Assembly (NCBI RefSeq): GCF_002980595.1
Contig: NZ_PVLQ01000035.1
Coordinates: forward strand, 1-64,000
From: Malikia granosa
GTDB taxonomy: Bacteria; Pseudomonadota; Gammaproteobacteria; Burkholderiales; Burkholderiaceae_C
Direction: 5' to 3'
DNA length: 64,000 nt
The notes beneath the pieces are model-generated. The model was not told where the DNA came from. It did not search any database and saw nothing but the letters and a program-made list of their open reading frames with translations. Below, one piece after another: positions 54,590 to 64,000 of the stretch. Position 1 is the first letter of the stretch. Each line of letters begins with the position of its first letter. Made by a program: the position numbers and the translations under genes.

Positions 54590-54595
54590 TATAAT
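54590..54595 (+). promoter_or_regulatory. -10 box of the tRNA-Val cluster
   Basis: A perfect TATAAT ends 9 bp before the first tRNA-Val. The -35 region (about 54567-54572) is weak. Placement is right for a tRNA promoter. Confidence 0.5.
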
Positions 54596-54604
54596 ATCGG
54601 CTTC

Positions 54605-54679
54605 GGGTGATTAGCTCAGCGGTAGAGCACTGCATTCACACTGCAGGGGTCACATGTTCGATCCATGTATTACCCACCA
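54605..54679 (+). tRNA. tRNA-Val (anticodon CAC), copy 1
   Basis: A 75-nt cloverleaf: acceptor GGGTGAT/ATTACCC, anticodon stem CTGCA/TGCAG with loop TTCACAC (CAC), T stem ACATG/CATGT, and encoded CCA. The body from 54612 to 54668 is identical to copy 2. Confidence 0.95.
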
Positions 54680-54714
54680 GAAAAACCTGACTGTTTCCTT
54701 CGGGATGCAGCCAA

Positions 54715-54789
54715 GGGCGATTAGCTCAGCGGTAGAGCACTGCATTCACACTGCAGGGGTCACATGTTCGATCCATGTATCGCCCACCA
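54715..54789 (+). tRNA. tRNA-Val (anticodon CAC), copy 2
   Basis: A 75-nt cloverleaf with the same body as copy 1 but acceptor GGGCGAT/ATCGCCC; a compensatory pair change removes the G-U of copy 1. CCA is encoded. Confidence 0.95.
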
Positions 54790-54815
54790 TACCCAGCAAG
54801 CCGCAAGGCCTGCGC

Positions 54816-54890
54816 GGATCGTTAGCTCAGGGGTAGAGCACCACATTCACACTGTGGGGGTCAGTGGTTCGATCCCACTACGATCCACCA
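54816..54890 (+). tRNA. tRNA-Val (anticodon CAC), copy 3
   Basis: A 75-nt cloverleaf with the same anticodon loop TTCACAC but a different body: acceptor GGATCGT/ACGATCC, anticodon stem CCACA/TGTGG, T stem AGTGG/CCACT, and encoded CCA. It is followed by the cluster terminator. Confidence 0.95.
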
Positions 54891-54895
54891 GACAG

Positions 54896-54929
54896 AAGCA
54901 CTCAATGCGCATCGCTTGAGTGCTTTTTT
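54896..54929 (+). terminator. tRNA-Val cluster terminator
   Basis: AAGCACTCAA pairs with TTGAGTGCTT around a 10-nt loop, followed by TTTT. It is a clear intrinsic terminator just after the third tRNA. Confidence 0.85.
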
Positions 54930-54967
54930 CATGGCCAGGTGAAAAACGGATGGCAAATCTCGTGTCC

Positions 54968-54973
54968 TATAAT
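54968..54973 (+). promoter_or_regulatory. -10 box next to a start codon (possible leaderless gene)
   Basis: TATAAT ends 8 bp before the ATG at 54982, which would put the transcription start at or next to the start codon. No clear -35 or ribosome site is seen. Confidence 0.4.
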
Positions 54974-54981
54974 GATTCGAG

Positions 54982-55368
54982 ATGATGCGCTGTTTGACGA
55001 TGATCCTTTCAGTCGTTTTTGCCTTGAATGCGGTGTTTTCCGCGTTGTGGCTGACTGTGGACCAACGCGGCGCAAACCTCATCACTTTCAGCGTGGCTGC
55101 TCCTGCCGATGCGCCAAGCGCCGCCCACCTATCAGCCGTTTCCAGGCTGGAGCTGCCGGATGAACTGGCGCACGCCACTGCCAACCCCGACTCGCCGACC
55201 GAGCATCTGATCGGCGTCCTGTCCTTCGATGCCCTCGAGGGCGAATCCCAGCCCTTGCCGACAGCGGCCTGGATCCAGATGCGGGTCTTGTCGCAACAGT
55301 GGCTGGACCGAACCTTGCCTTGGACCTACCTCAAGGGTCCGATGCGGCCGCCTCGCCTGCTGGCTTGA
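54982..55368 (+). CDS. small exported protein of unknown function
   Basis: A 128-aa protein with a hydrophobic N-terminal signal (MILSVVFALNAVFSALWLTV) and a mature part without a recognised domain: FSVAAPADAPSAAHLS, SPTEHLIGVLSFDALEGE, and WLDRTLPWTYLKGPMRPPR at the end. ATG codons at 54982 and 54985 are both possible. I do not recognise the family. It stands alone between the tRNA cluster and the ATPase gene. Confidence 0.65.
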   Translation: MMRCLTMILSVVFALNAVFSALWLTVDQRGANLITFSVAAPADAPSAAHLSAVSRLELPDELAHATANPDSPTEHLIGVLSFDALEGESQPLPTAAWIQMRVLSQQWLDRTLPWTYLKGPMRPPRLLA

Positions 55369-55491
55369 GGCCTGACTGAATCGCCGGGCTCCATGCGCTG
55401 CATGCGAGCTCGCACCGGATCTGCCATGCTGCGGCATGGTCCCCCTCTGCGCGTCCCCATTCCAGCTTGCCGATCCAAGCTGCCTCCAGCC

Positions 55492-58233
55492 ATGAGCAGA
55501 ACACCCAAGTCATTCCTGTTCGAAGCGCTGCCCAGCTGGCATGCGCTGGCCGTTGCCGATGTGCTGACCGCGCTCGACGCGGACGAGCACCTGGGCCTGA
55601 GCGCCCATGCCGTCAGCCAGCGCCTGCAGCAGCATGGCGAAAACCGCCTGCCCGAGAAGCAAGGCCGGCCAGGCTGGCTGCGCTTCCTGGCGCAATTCCA
55701 CAATGCGCTGATCTACGTGCTGCTCGCGGCCGGCCTGACCACGCTGGCGCTGGGCAGCTTCATCGACGCGGGGGTGATCCTGAGCGTGGTGCTGATCAAT
55801 GCCATCATCGGCCATGTCCAGGAAGGCAAGGCGGAGCAGGCGCTCGCGGCGGTGCACGGGATGCTGGCAGGCAAGGCCACGGTGCTGCGCGATGGCGAAC
55901 GCCACCTGATCGATGCCGCCGAGCTGGTGCCTGGCGACATCGTGCTGCTCGAGCCGGGTGACAAGATCCCGGCCGACCTGCGCCTGACCCGAGTCAAGAA
56001 CCTGCGCATCGTGGAGTCGGCGCTGACCGGCGAATCGGTGCCGGTGGAAAAGTCCAGCGCCGCGGTGGCGCCGGAGGCGGGACTGGGCGACCGCAGCTGC
56101 CTGTGCTTCTCCGGCACCCTGGTGTCGGCCGGCCAGGGGCAAGGCGTGGTGATCGCGACCGGCGCCTCGACCGAAATCGGCCGCATCGGCACCCTGGTGG
56201 GCGACATCCAGGGCCTGCTGACGCCCTTGATGCGCCGGCTGGACCAGTTTGCGCGCCAGATCACCGGCTTCATCCTGGGCGTGGCGCTGCTGACCATGGG
56301 CTATGGCCATTTCGTGGCCCGGATGGACGCGCTGGAACTGTTCCTGGCCGTGGTCGGACTGGCCGTGGCCGCGATTCCGGAAGGCATGCCGGCGGTGGTC
56401 ACCATCGTGCTGGCGATCGGCACCCGGGCCATGGCGCGCCAGAAGGCCATCGTGCGGCGCTTGCCTGCGGTCGAGACCCTGGGCTCGGTCACCGTCATCT
56501 GCACCGACAAGACCGGCACCCTGACCAGGAACGAGATGACCGCGGTCCGGCTGGTGCTGCCGCAGGCGGAGCTGTCCGTGACCGGCACCGGCTACGAGCC
56601 CGAGGGCGGCATCCACCTGGCCAGGCAGGCCGACCAGACTGGCCGGAGCGATCGCCCGCTCGATCCGCTGCAGCTGCCGGCCTTGCAGGAACTGGCCCGG
56701 GCCGCGCTGCTGTGCAACGATGCCCAGCTCAGGCATGAGGCCGAGCTAGGCTGGTCCATCCTGGGCGATCCGACCGAAGGCGCCTTGCTGGTGCTGGCGC
56801 GCAAGGCCGGACTCGAGCAGCAGGCGACCCAGGCCGAGTTCCCCCGGGTCGATGCCCTGCCCTTCGAATCCGAGCGCCAGTTCATGGTCACGCTGCACCA
56901 CGACCACCAGGGTCGCCATTTCGCCCTGCTCAAGGGGGCGCCGGAGAAGGTGCTGGCGCTCTGCTGCAGCCAGGACGGCGGCGCGCCGCTCGAGGCCGAC
57001 CGATGGCATGCCGCCGTCGGGCGAGCCGCCTCGGCCGGGGAACGGGTGCTGGCGGTGGCGCAATGCGATTGGTCGCCCGAGTGCAGCAGCCTCAACTGGC
57101 AGGACATCGGCCGCCGTTTCGACCTGCTGGGCCTGGTCGGCATGATCGACCCGCCGCGCGAGGAAGCCATCGCTGCGGTGGCCGAATGCCAACGGGCGGG
57201 CATCCGGGTCAAGATGATCACCGGCGATCATGCCGTCACCGCGGCCGCCATCGGGGCCCAGCTTGGCCTGGCGGCCGACCGGACGCTGACCGGCGAGGCC
57301 ATCGAGCGCCTGGACGATGCCAGCCTGCAGCAACAGGCGGCACAGATCGACGTGTTTGCCCGCGCCAGCCCGGAACACAAGCTGCGGCTGATCGCGGCGC
57401 TGCAGGCCCGGGGCCAGCTGGTGGCCATGACCGGCGACGGGGTCAACGATGCGCCGGCGCTCAAGTCCGCCGACATCGGCGTGGCCATGGGCGGCAAGGG
57501 CACCGACGTGGCGCGCGAGGCGTCGGACCTGGTGCTGACCGACGACAACTTCGCCACCATTGCCCGGGCAGTGCGCGAAGGCCGGGTGGTCTACGACAAC
57601 ATCAAGAAGTCGCTGATGCACATGCTGCCGACCAATGGCGGCGAGGCGGGCGTGATCCTGCTGGCCATCTTTGCCGGCCTGCCGCTGCCGGTGACGGCCG
57701 GCCAGATCCTGTGGGTCAACACCGTGACCTCGGTGACGCTGGCGCTGTCGCTGGCCTTCGAGCCGGCCGAGCGAGGCGTCATGCAGCAGACCCCGCGCCC
57801 GACCACCGAATCCATCATCACCCGGGCCCTGGGCTATCGCATCCTGTTCGTGATCCTGCTGATGGTGTGCGCCACCTTCGCGGTCTTCAACTGGGAGCTG
57901 AACCGGGGCAACAGCCTGGAGCTGGCGCGCACGGCAGCGGTGAACATGATCGTGACCTGCGAGCTGTTCTACCTGTTCAACGTGCGTCACTTCACCGAAC
58001 ACGCCTTCAAGCGGGAAACCCTCACCGGCAACCCGGTCGCATTGGGGGTGGCGGGCATCCTGGTCGGACTGCAATTGCTGTTCACCTACGCGCCGCCGAT
58101 GCAGCAGCTGTTCAGGAGCGTGCCGCTGGACGCCAGCTCCTGGGCGGTCATCCTGGGCTTTGGCTTGCTGCTGTTCGTGCTGGTGGAAGCGGAAAAAGCC
58201 GTGCTGCGTCAAGCCCGCGTTCACCGCATCTGA
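55492..58233 (+). CDS. P-type cation-transporting ATPase (P2 type)
   Basis: A 913-aa P-type ATPase of the P2 (Ca2+/monovalent cation) group. In order: N-terminal cation-ATPase segment (LSAHAVSQRLQQHGENRLPE), the A-domain TGES motif in ESALTGESVPVEK, the M4 ion-binding PEGMPAVVTIVLAIGT, phosphorylation site CTDKTGTLTRNEMT, N-domain KGAPE, hinge TGDGVNDAPAL, and four to six C-terminal helices. The ion is not certain. ATG at 55492 gives MSRTPKSFLF; earlier in-frame ATGs are not supported. A universal stress gene follows after 22 nt. Confidence 0.9.
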   Translation: MSRTPKSFLFEALPSWHALAVADVLTALDADEHLGLSAHAVSQRLQQHGENRLPEKQGRPGWLRFLAQFHNALIYVLLAAGLTTLALGSFIDAGVILSVVLINAIIGHVQEGKAEQALAAVHGMLAGKATVLRDGERHLIDAAELVPGDIVLLEPGDKIPADLRLTRVKNLRIVESALTGESVPVEKSSAAVAPEAGLGDRSCLCFSGTLVSAGQGQGVVIATGASTEIGRIGTLVGDIQGLLTPLMRRLDQFARQITGFILGVALLTMGYGHFVARMDALELFLAVVGLAVAAIPEGMPAVVTIVLAIGTRAMARQKAIVRRLPAVETLGSVTVICTDKTGTLTRNEMTAVRLVLPQAELSVTGTGYEPEGGIHLARQADQTGRSDRPLDPLQLPALQELARAALLCNDAQLRHEAELGWSILGDPTEGALLVLARKAGLEQQATQAEFPRVDALPFESERQFMVTLHHDHQGRHFALLKGAPEKVLALCCSQDGGAPLEADRWHAAVGRAASAGERVLAVAQCDWSPECSSLNWQDIGRRFDLLGLVGMIDPPREEAIAAVAECQRAGIRVKMITGDHAVTAAAIGAQLGLAADRTLTGEAIERLDDASLQQQAAQIDVFARASPEHKLRLIAALQARGQLVAMTGDGVNDAPALKSADIGVAMGGKGTDVAREASDLVLTDDNFATIARAVREGRVVYDNIKKSLMHMLPTNGGEAGVILLAIFAGLPLPVTAGQILWVNTVTSVTLALSLAFEPAERGVMQQTPRPTTESIITRALGYRILFVILLMVCATFAVFNWELNRGNSLELARTAAVNMIVTCELFYLFNVRHFTEHAFKRETLTGNPVALGVAGILVGLQLLFTYAPPMQQLFRSVPLDASSWAVILGFGLLLFVLVEAEKAVLRQARVHRI

Positions 58234-58255
58234 AGCCCCAGGAAAGGAAAGCCGC

Positions 58256-59155
58256 ATGGGAAAAATCAAACATGTCTTCGCCGCGACGGATCTGTCCGAA
58301 TGCGCCTTGCACGCGGTGGACCGCGGGTTCCAGATCGCCAGGGCGACGGGGGCGCGCTACACCGTCATGCACGCCCTGGGCCTGGATGCGCTGGGCCCGC
58401 TGAAGGACCTGTTCGGCGACAAGGCCGAGGCGGTGGCGCACAAGGCAGTGGCGCACCAGCGCCTGCTGCTGCAGGACCTGGTGGATGATCCGGATCGGAA
58501 CCAGGGCATCGCGGCCCGCTTGATGATCGAGGAAGGCCTGGCGACCAGCGTGGTGCCGGCCTATGCCGCGAGCACTGACGCCGACCTGGTGCTGGTGGGT
58601 GCCAAGGGGCAGAGCATGTGGCGCCGCCTGATGCTGGGCTCGACCGCCTCGCATCTGCTGCGCAAGAGCCGCTGCCCGGTGCTGGTAGTGAAGAATCCCA
58701 GCCCCAGGCCCTACCGGCGGGCCCTGGTGGCGGTGGACTTTTCTGCCGGATCGGTACAGGCGATCCGGATCGCCAGGGAATTGGCCCCCGATGCCCATGT
58801 GGTGCTGCTCAACGTGTTCGAGGTGCCCTTCGAAGGCATGCTGCAGTTCGCCGGGGTGTCCCAGGACGAGATCCACCGCTACCAGGCCGAGGCCCATGAG
58901 CGGGCCTTGCACGGCCTGTACGACCTGGCCGCAGCCGCCGGCCTGGACCGCAGCGCCTATGTGGCGATCGCCGAGCATGGCGGCGCGGTGCAAAGAATCC
59001 TGGAGCAGGAGACCCTGACCCATTGCGACCTGATCGTGATGGGCAAGCATGGCACCCATGTCACGGAGGAATTGCTGCTGGGCAGCGTGACCAAGCGCGT
59101 CATGTCCGAATCCGACACCGACATGCTGGTCGTCATGGACAAGGCCGCGGGCTGA
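58256..59155 (+). CDS. tandem universal stress protein
   Basis: A 299-aa protein made of two UspA domains. The first (about 1-148) starts KHVFAATDLSECALHAVDRG and has the nucleotide motif VGAKGQSMWRRLMLGSTASHLL. The second (about 155-299) starts RRALVAVDFSAGSVQAIRIA and ends VMGKHGTHVTEELLLGSVTKRVM. Both fit the G-2x-G-9x-G(S/T) ATP-binding pattern. GGAAAGGAAA serves as ribosome site. Its place between a cation ATPase and a Mrp antiporter suggests a role in ion or stress homeostasis. Confidence 0.93.
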   Translation: MGKIKHVFAATDLSECALHAVDRGFQIARATGARYTVMHALGLDALGPLKDLFGDKAEAVAHKAVAHQRLLLQDLVDDPDRNQGIAARLMIEEGLATSVVPAYAASTDADLVLVGAKGQSMWRRLMLGSTASHLLRKSRCPVLVVKNPSPRPYRRALVAVDFSAGSVQAIRIARELAPDAHVVLLNVFEVPFEGMLQFAGVSQDEIHRYQAEAHERALHGLYDLAAAAGLDRSAYVAIAEHGGAVQRILEQETLTHCDLIVMGKHGTHVTEELLLGSVTKRVMSESDTDMLVVMDKAAG

Positions 59156-59166
59156 GGGCCTGTTCG

Positions 59167-62069
<2,903 letters not shown>

Positions 62070-62070
<1 letters not shown>

Positions 62071-62411
62071 TGGAACTCGTACTCGCCCTCGCGATTGGCA
62101 TCCTGTTCGGCGCCGGCATCTGGCTGATCCTGCGCCCGCGCAGCTTCCAGCTCATCATCGGGCTGATGCTGATGTCCTACGCGGTCAACCTGTTCATCTT
62201 CGCGATGGGCCGGCTCTGGGTCAACCAGCCGCCGATCACGCCCCAGCCCGGCATCGATCCGTCGCAGTTCGCCGATCCCCTGCCGCAAAGCCTGGTGCTG
62301 ACCGCGATCGTGATCGGCTTTGCCACCACCGCGCTGTATCTGGTGATGATGATGGGCGCCCGCGGCCTGTCCGGCAGCGACCATGTCGATGGCGAGGAGC
62401 CGCGCGCATGA
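62070..62411 (+). CDS. mrpC: Mrp-type Na+/H+ antiporter subunit C
   Basis: A 113-aa, three-helix NuoK-like subunit: LALAIGILFGAGIWLILRP, FQLIIGLMLMSYAVNLFIFAMG and SLVLTAIVIGFATTALYLVMM. The MrpC-typical DPLPQSLVLTAIVIGFA is present. It starts within the mrpA stop and overlaps mrpD (ATGA), so all three are translationally coupled. Confidence 0.95.
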
Positions 62412-64000
62412 CCGGCATGTCCTGGCTGCAACAGCTGATCATCGTCCCCGTTCTGCTGCCGCTGCTGGTGGGGGCGCTGCTGATCCCGGTCAACCAGAAG
62501 CGCTATCAGCTCAAGTTCGCCTTTGGCCTGGGCAGCGGCCTGCTGTTGTGGCTGGTGGCGCTGGCGCTGCTGCTGCTGGCCGACGGCGGACATTGGCCGG
62601 ACGGCATCGGCGTCTACCTGGCAGCGAACTGGGCCGCGCCCTTCGGCATCGCGCTGCTGGTGGACCGGCTCGCTGCGCTGATGCTGCTGCTGACCGCGAC
62701 CATCGCGCTGGCGGTGCTGGTGTTTTCGGCGCGGCGCTGGGACCGGGTCGGGGTCAGCTTCCATTCGCTGTTCCAGTTCCTGCTGATGGGGCTCAACGGC
62801 GCCTTCCTGACCCATGACCTGTTCAACCTGTTCGTGTTCTTCGAGGTCATGCTGGCAGCCTCCTACGGCCTGGTGCTGCATGGCTACAACCTGCGCCGCA
62901 TCCAGGCCGGAATGCAGTACATCGCGGTCAACCTGGTCGCCTCGCTGCTGTTCCTGCTCGGCGTGGCGCTGATCTATGCCGCCACCGGCACGCTGAGCCT
63001 GGCAGACCTGGGGCCGAGGGTGGCGGCGCTGGGCGGGCAGGACCGCTGGTTGCTGCAGGTCGGCGCCACGGTGCTGGCGCTGGCCTTCCTGAGCAAGGGG
63101 GCGATGTGGCCGCTCGGCTTCTGGCTGCCCACTACCTATGCCTCGGCCTCGGCGCCGGTGGCGGCGATGCTGGTGCTGATGACCAAGGTCGGCGTGTATG
63201 CCGTGCTGCGGGTCTGGCTGGCGCTGTTCGGCGATCCGGCCAGCGCACTCGCCGGCTTCGGCCTCGGCGCGCTGACCCTCGGTGGCATGGCGACCCTGCT
63301 GTTCGGCGCCATCGGCATGCTCGCCAGCCAGGACGCCGGTCGCATGGCGGGCTATGGTGCGGTCGTCTCCTCGGGCACGCTGCTGGCGGTGATCGGCCAC
63401 TCGGGCAGCGCGGTACTGGCCTCGGGCCTGTACTACCTGCTCGGCTCGACGTTGGCGATGGCGGCCTTCATGCTGTTGCTCGAGCTCGCCGAGCGCATCC
63501 GACCGCCAGGTGCCGCGCTGCTGGCGCTCACGATGGAAGCCTTCGCGGTCGAGGACAAGCCGGAAGACCCGGTCGGCGTCGGCATTCCAGGCACCCTGGC
63601 CTTCCTCGGGCTGAGCTTTGGCGCCTGCGCGCTGGTCATCACCGGCATGCCGCCGCTGGCCGGCTTCATCGCCAAGTTCAGCCTGTTCCACGCCATGCTC
63701 GCGGCCGCACCGGCCCAGGTGCCGGCCAGCACCTGGCTGCTGATCGCGCTGATCGTGCTGGCCGGCCTGGCGGCGATCATCTCGCTGATGCGACTGGGGG
63801 TGCGCACCTTCTGGGCTTCGGGCGTGGTCAGCCCGCCCAGACTGCAGTTGTCCGAGGCCATGCCAGTCGCCGCGCTGGTGGCGCTGTGCCTGCTGCTGAC
63901 GCTGCAGGCCGGTCCGGTGTTCGGCTACCTGGGCCGCGCCACCGAAGGGCTGCTGCGCAGCACTGACTACAGCCGACGGGTGCTGGACGAGCTGCCGGTG
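62408..64000 (+). CDS. mrpD: Mrp-type Na+/H+ antiporter subunit D (partial, runs off the window)
   Basis: The first 531 codons of a NuoN-like antiporter subunit, open at the window end. MrpD marks are THDLFNLFVFFEVMLAASYGL, FLSKGAMWPLGFWLPTTYASASAPVAAMLVLMTKVGVYA and PPLAGFIAKFSLF. A frame conserved to the last base suggests the stop lies just beyond. mrpE, F and G are expected downstream. Confidence 0.94.
   Translation, partial: MTGMSWLQQLIIVPVLLPLLVGALLIPVNQKRYQLKFAFGLGSGLLLWLVALALLLLADGGHWPDGIGVYLAANWAAPFGIALLVDRLAALMLLLTATIALAVLVFSARRWDRVGVSFHSLFQFLLMGLNGAFLTHDLFNLFVFFEVMLAASYGLVLHGYNLRRIQAGMQYIAVNLVASLLFLLGVALIYAATGTLSLADLGPRVAALGGQDRWLLQVGATVLALAFLSKGAMWPLGFWLPTTYASASAPVAAMLVLMTKVGVYAVLRVWLALFGDPASALAGFGLGALTLGGMATLLFGAIGMLASQDAGRMAGYGAVVSSGTLLAVIGHSGSAVLASGLYYLLGSTLAMAAFMLLLELAERIRPPGAALLALTMEAFAVEDKPEDPVGVGIPGTLAFLGLSFGACALVITGMPPLAGFIAKFSLFHAMLAAAPAQVPASTWLLIALIVLAGLAAIISLMRLGVRTFWASGVVSPPRLQLSEAMPVAALVALCLLLTLQAGPVFGYLGRATEGLLRSTDYSRRVLDELPV

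Noticed and set aside
51948-54890. Prophage or integrative element delimited by the recombinase and the tRNA-Val genes
   Set aside because: No capsid, replication, transfer or cargo genes are present, and no direct repeat of a tRNA 3' end was seen upstream of the coiled-coil gene. Housekeeping genes continue on both sides.
55424-55439. Small palindrome CCATGC-TGCG-GCATGG before the P-type ATPase as an operator
   Set aside because: It is short, has no associated promoter boxes and is not repeated nearby, so it was not listed as a regulatory site.

Overview
The window is a high-GC, gene-dense bacterial chromosome segment, most likely from a betaproteobacterium of the order Burkholderiales. This rests on gene content and order: rimP-nusA-infB-rbfA-truB-typA; smpB beside ratA/ratB; a cphA'-cphA pair next to an ABC transporter and a DUF1854 gene; ygfZ divergent from mltG-tmk-holB-tatD; and pobA divergent from an IclR regulator. 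Genus cannot be fixed from sequence reading alone.

Layout. 1-600: a decayed IS5-type transposase tail, an intact tRNA-Arg(TCT), a second tRNA-Arg(TCT) cut in its T arm, and tRNA-Pro(TGG), all tRNAs on the minus strand. 717-9066: the translation/transcription operon, with a good promoter and an intrinsic terminator in the leader before rimP. 9076-15250: EamA exporter, smpB (minus), ratA-rnfH, a DUF4124 protein, then guaB and guaA (GMP synthesis), each followed by a terminator. 15281-21618: a DUF2442 gene with a shrunken DUF4160-like partner, a membrane HD-GYP sensor protein, and the ydbH-ynbE-ydbL envelope operon. 21619-24286: a small unknown gene, a phased 10-bp repeat array, a tadA with a C-terminal extension, and ldcA. 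24407-32160: the cyanophycin locus, with two synthetase paralogues on minus and ABC transporter plus DUF1854 on plus. 32174-36035: esterase, YgiQ radical-SAM protein and SugE/Gdx. 36170-38353: pobA and a divergent IclR regulator with three palindromes between them. 38397-43095: purL, then a hemerythrin gene behind an FNR-type box. 43188-47484 (minus): ygfZ, DUF2306, NRDE and rlhA. 47561-51838: mltG-tmk-holB-tatD-ankyrin. 51948-54504: a coiled-coil protein divergent from a tyrosine recombinase, with an inverted repeat between. 54605-54890: three tRNA-Val(CAC). 54982-64000: a small exported protein, a P-type cation ATPase, a tandem universal stress protein, and mrpA, mrpC and mrpD of a Mrp antiporter; mrpD runs off the end.

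Most of the window is housekeeping. The parts most likely to reward study are the cyanophycin locus (a paralogue with a destroyed nucleotide loop, and an ABC exporter with an N-terminal zinc-ribbon-like module), the coiled-coil/recombinase pair with its own operator-like repeat, the tadA fusion, the phased decamer array, the G10 tract in mltG, and the damaged tRNA-Arg/IS region. All assignments come from motif and family recognition by eye; no database search was run.
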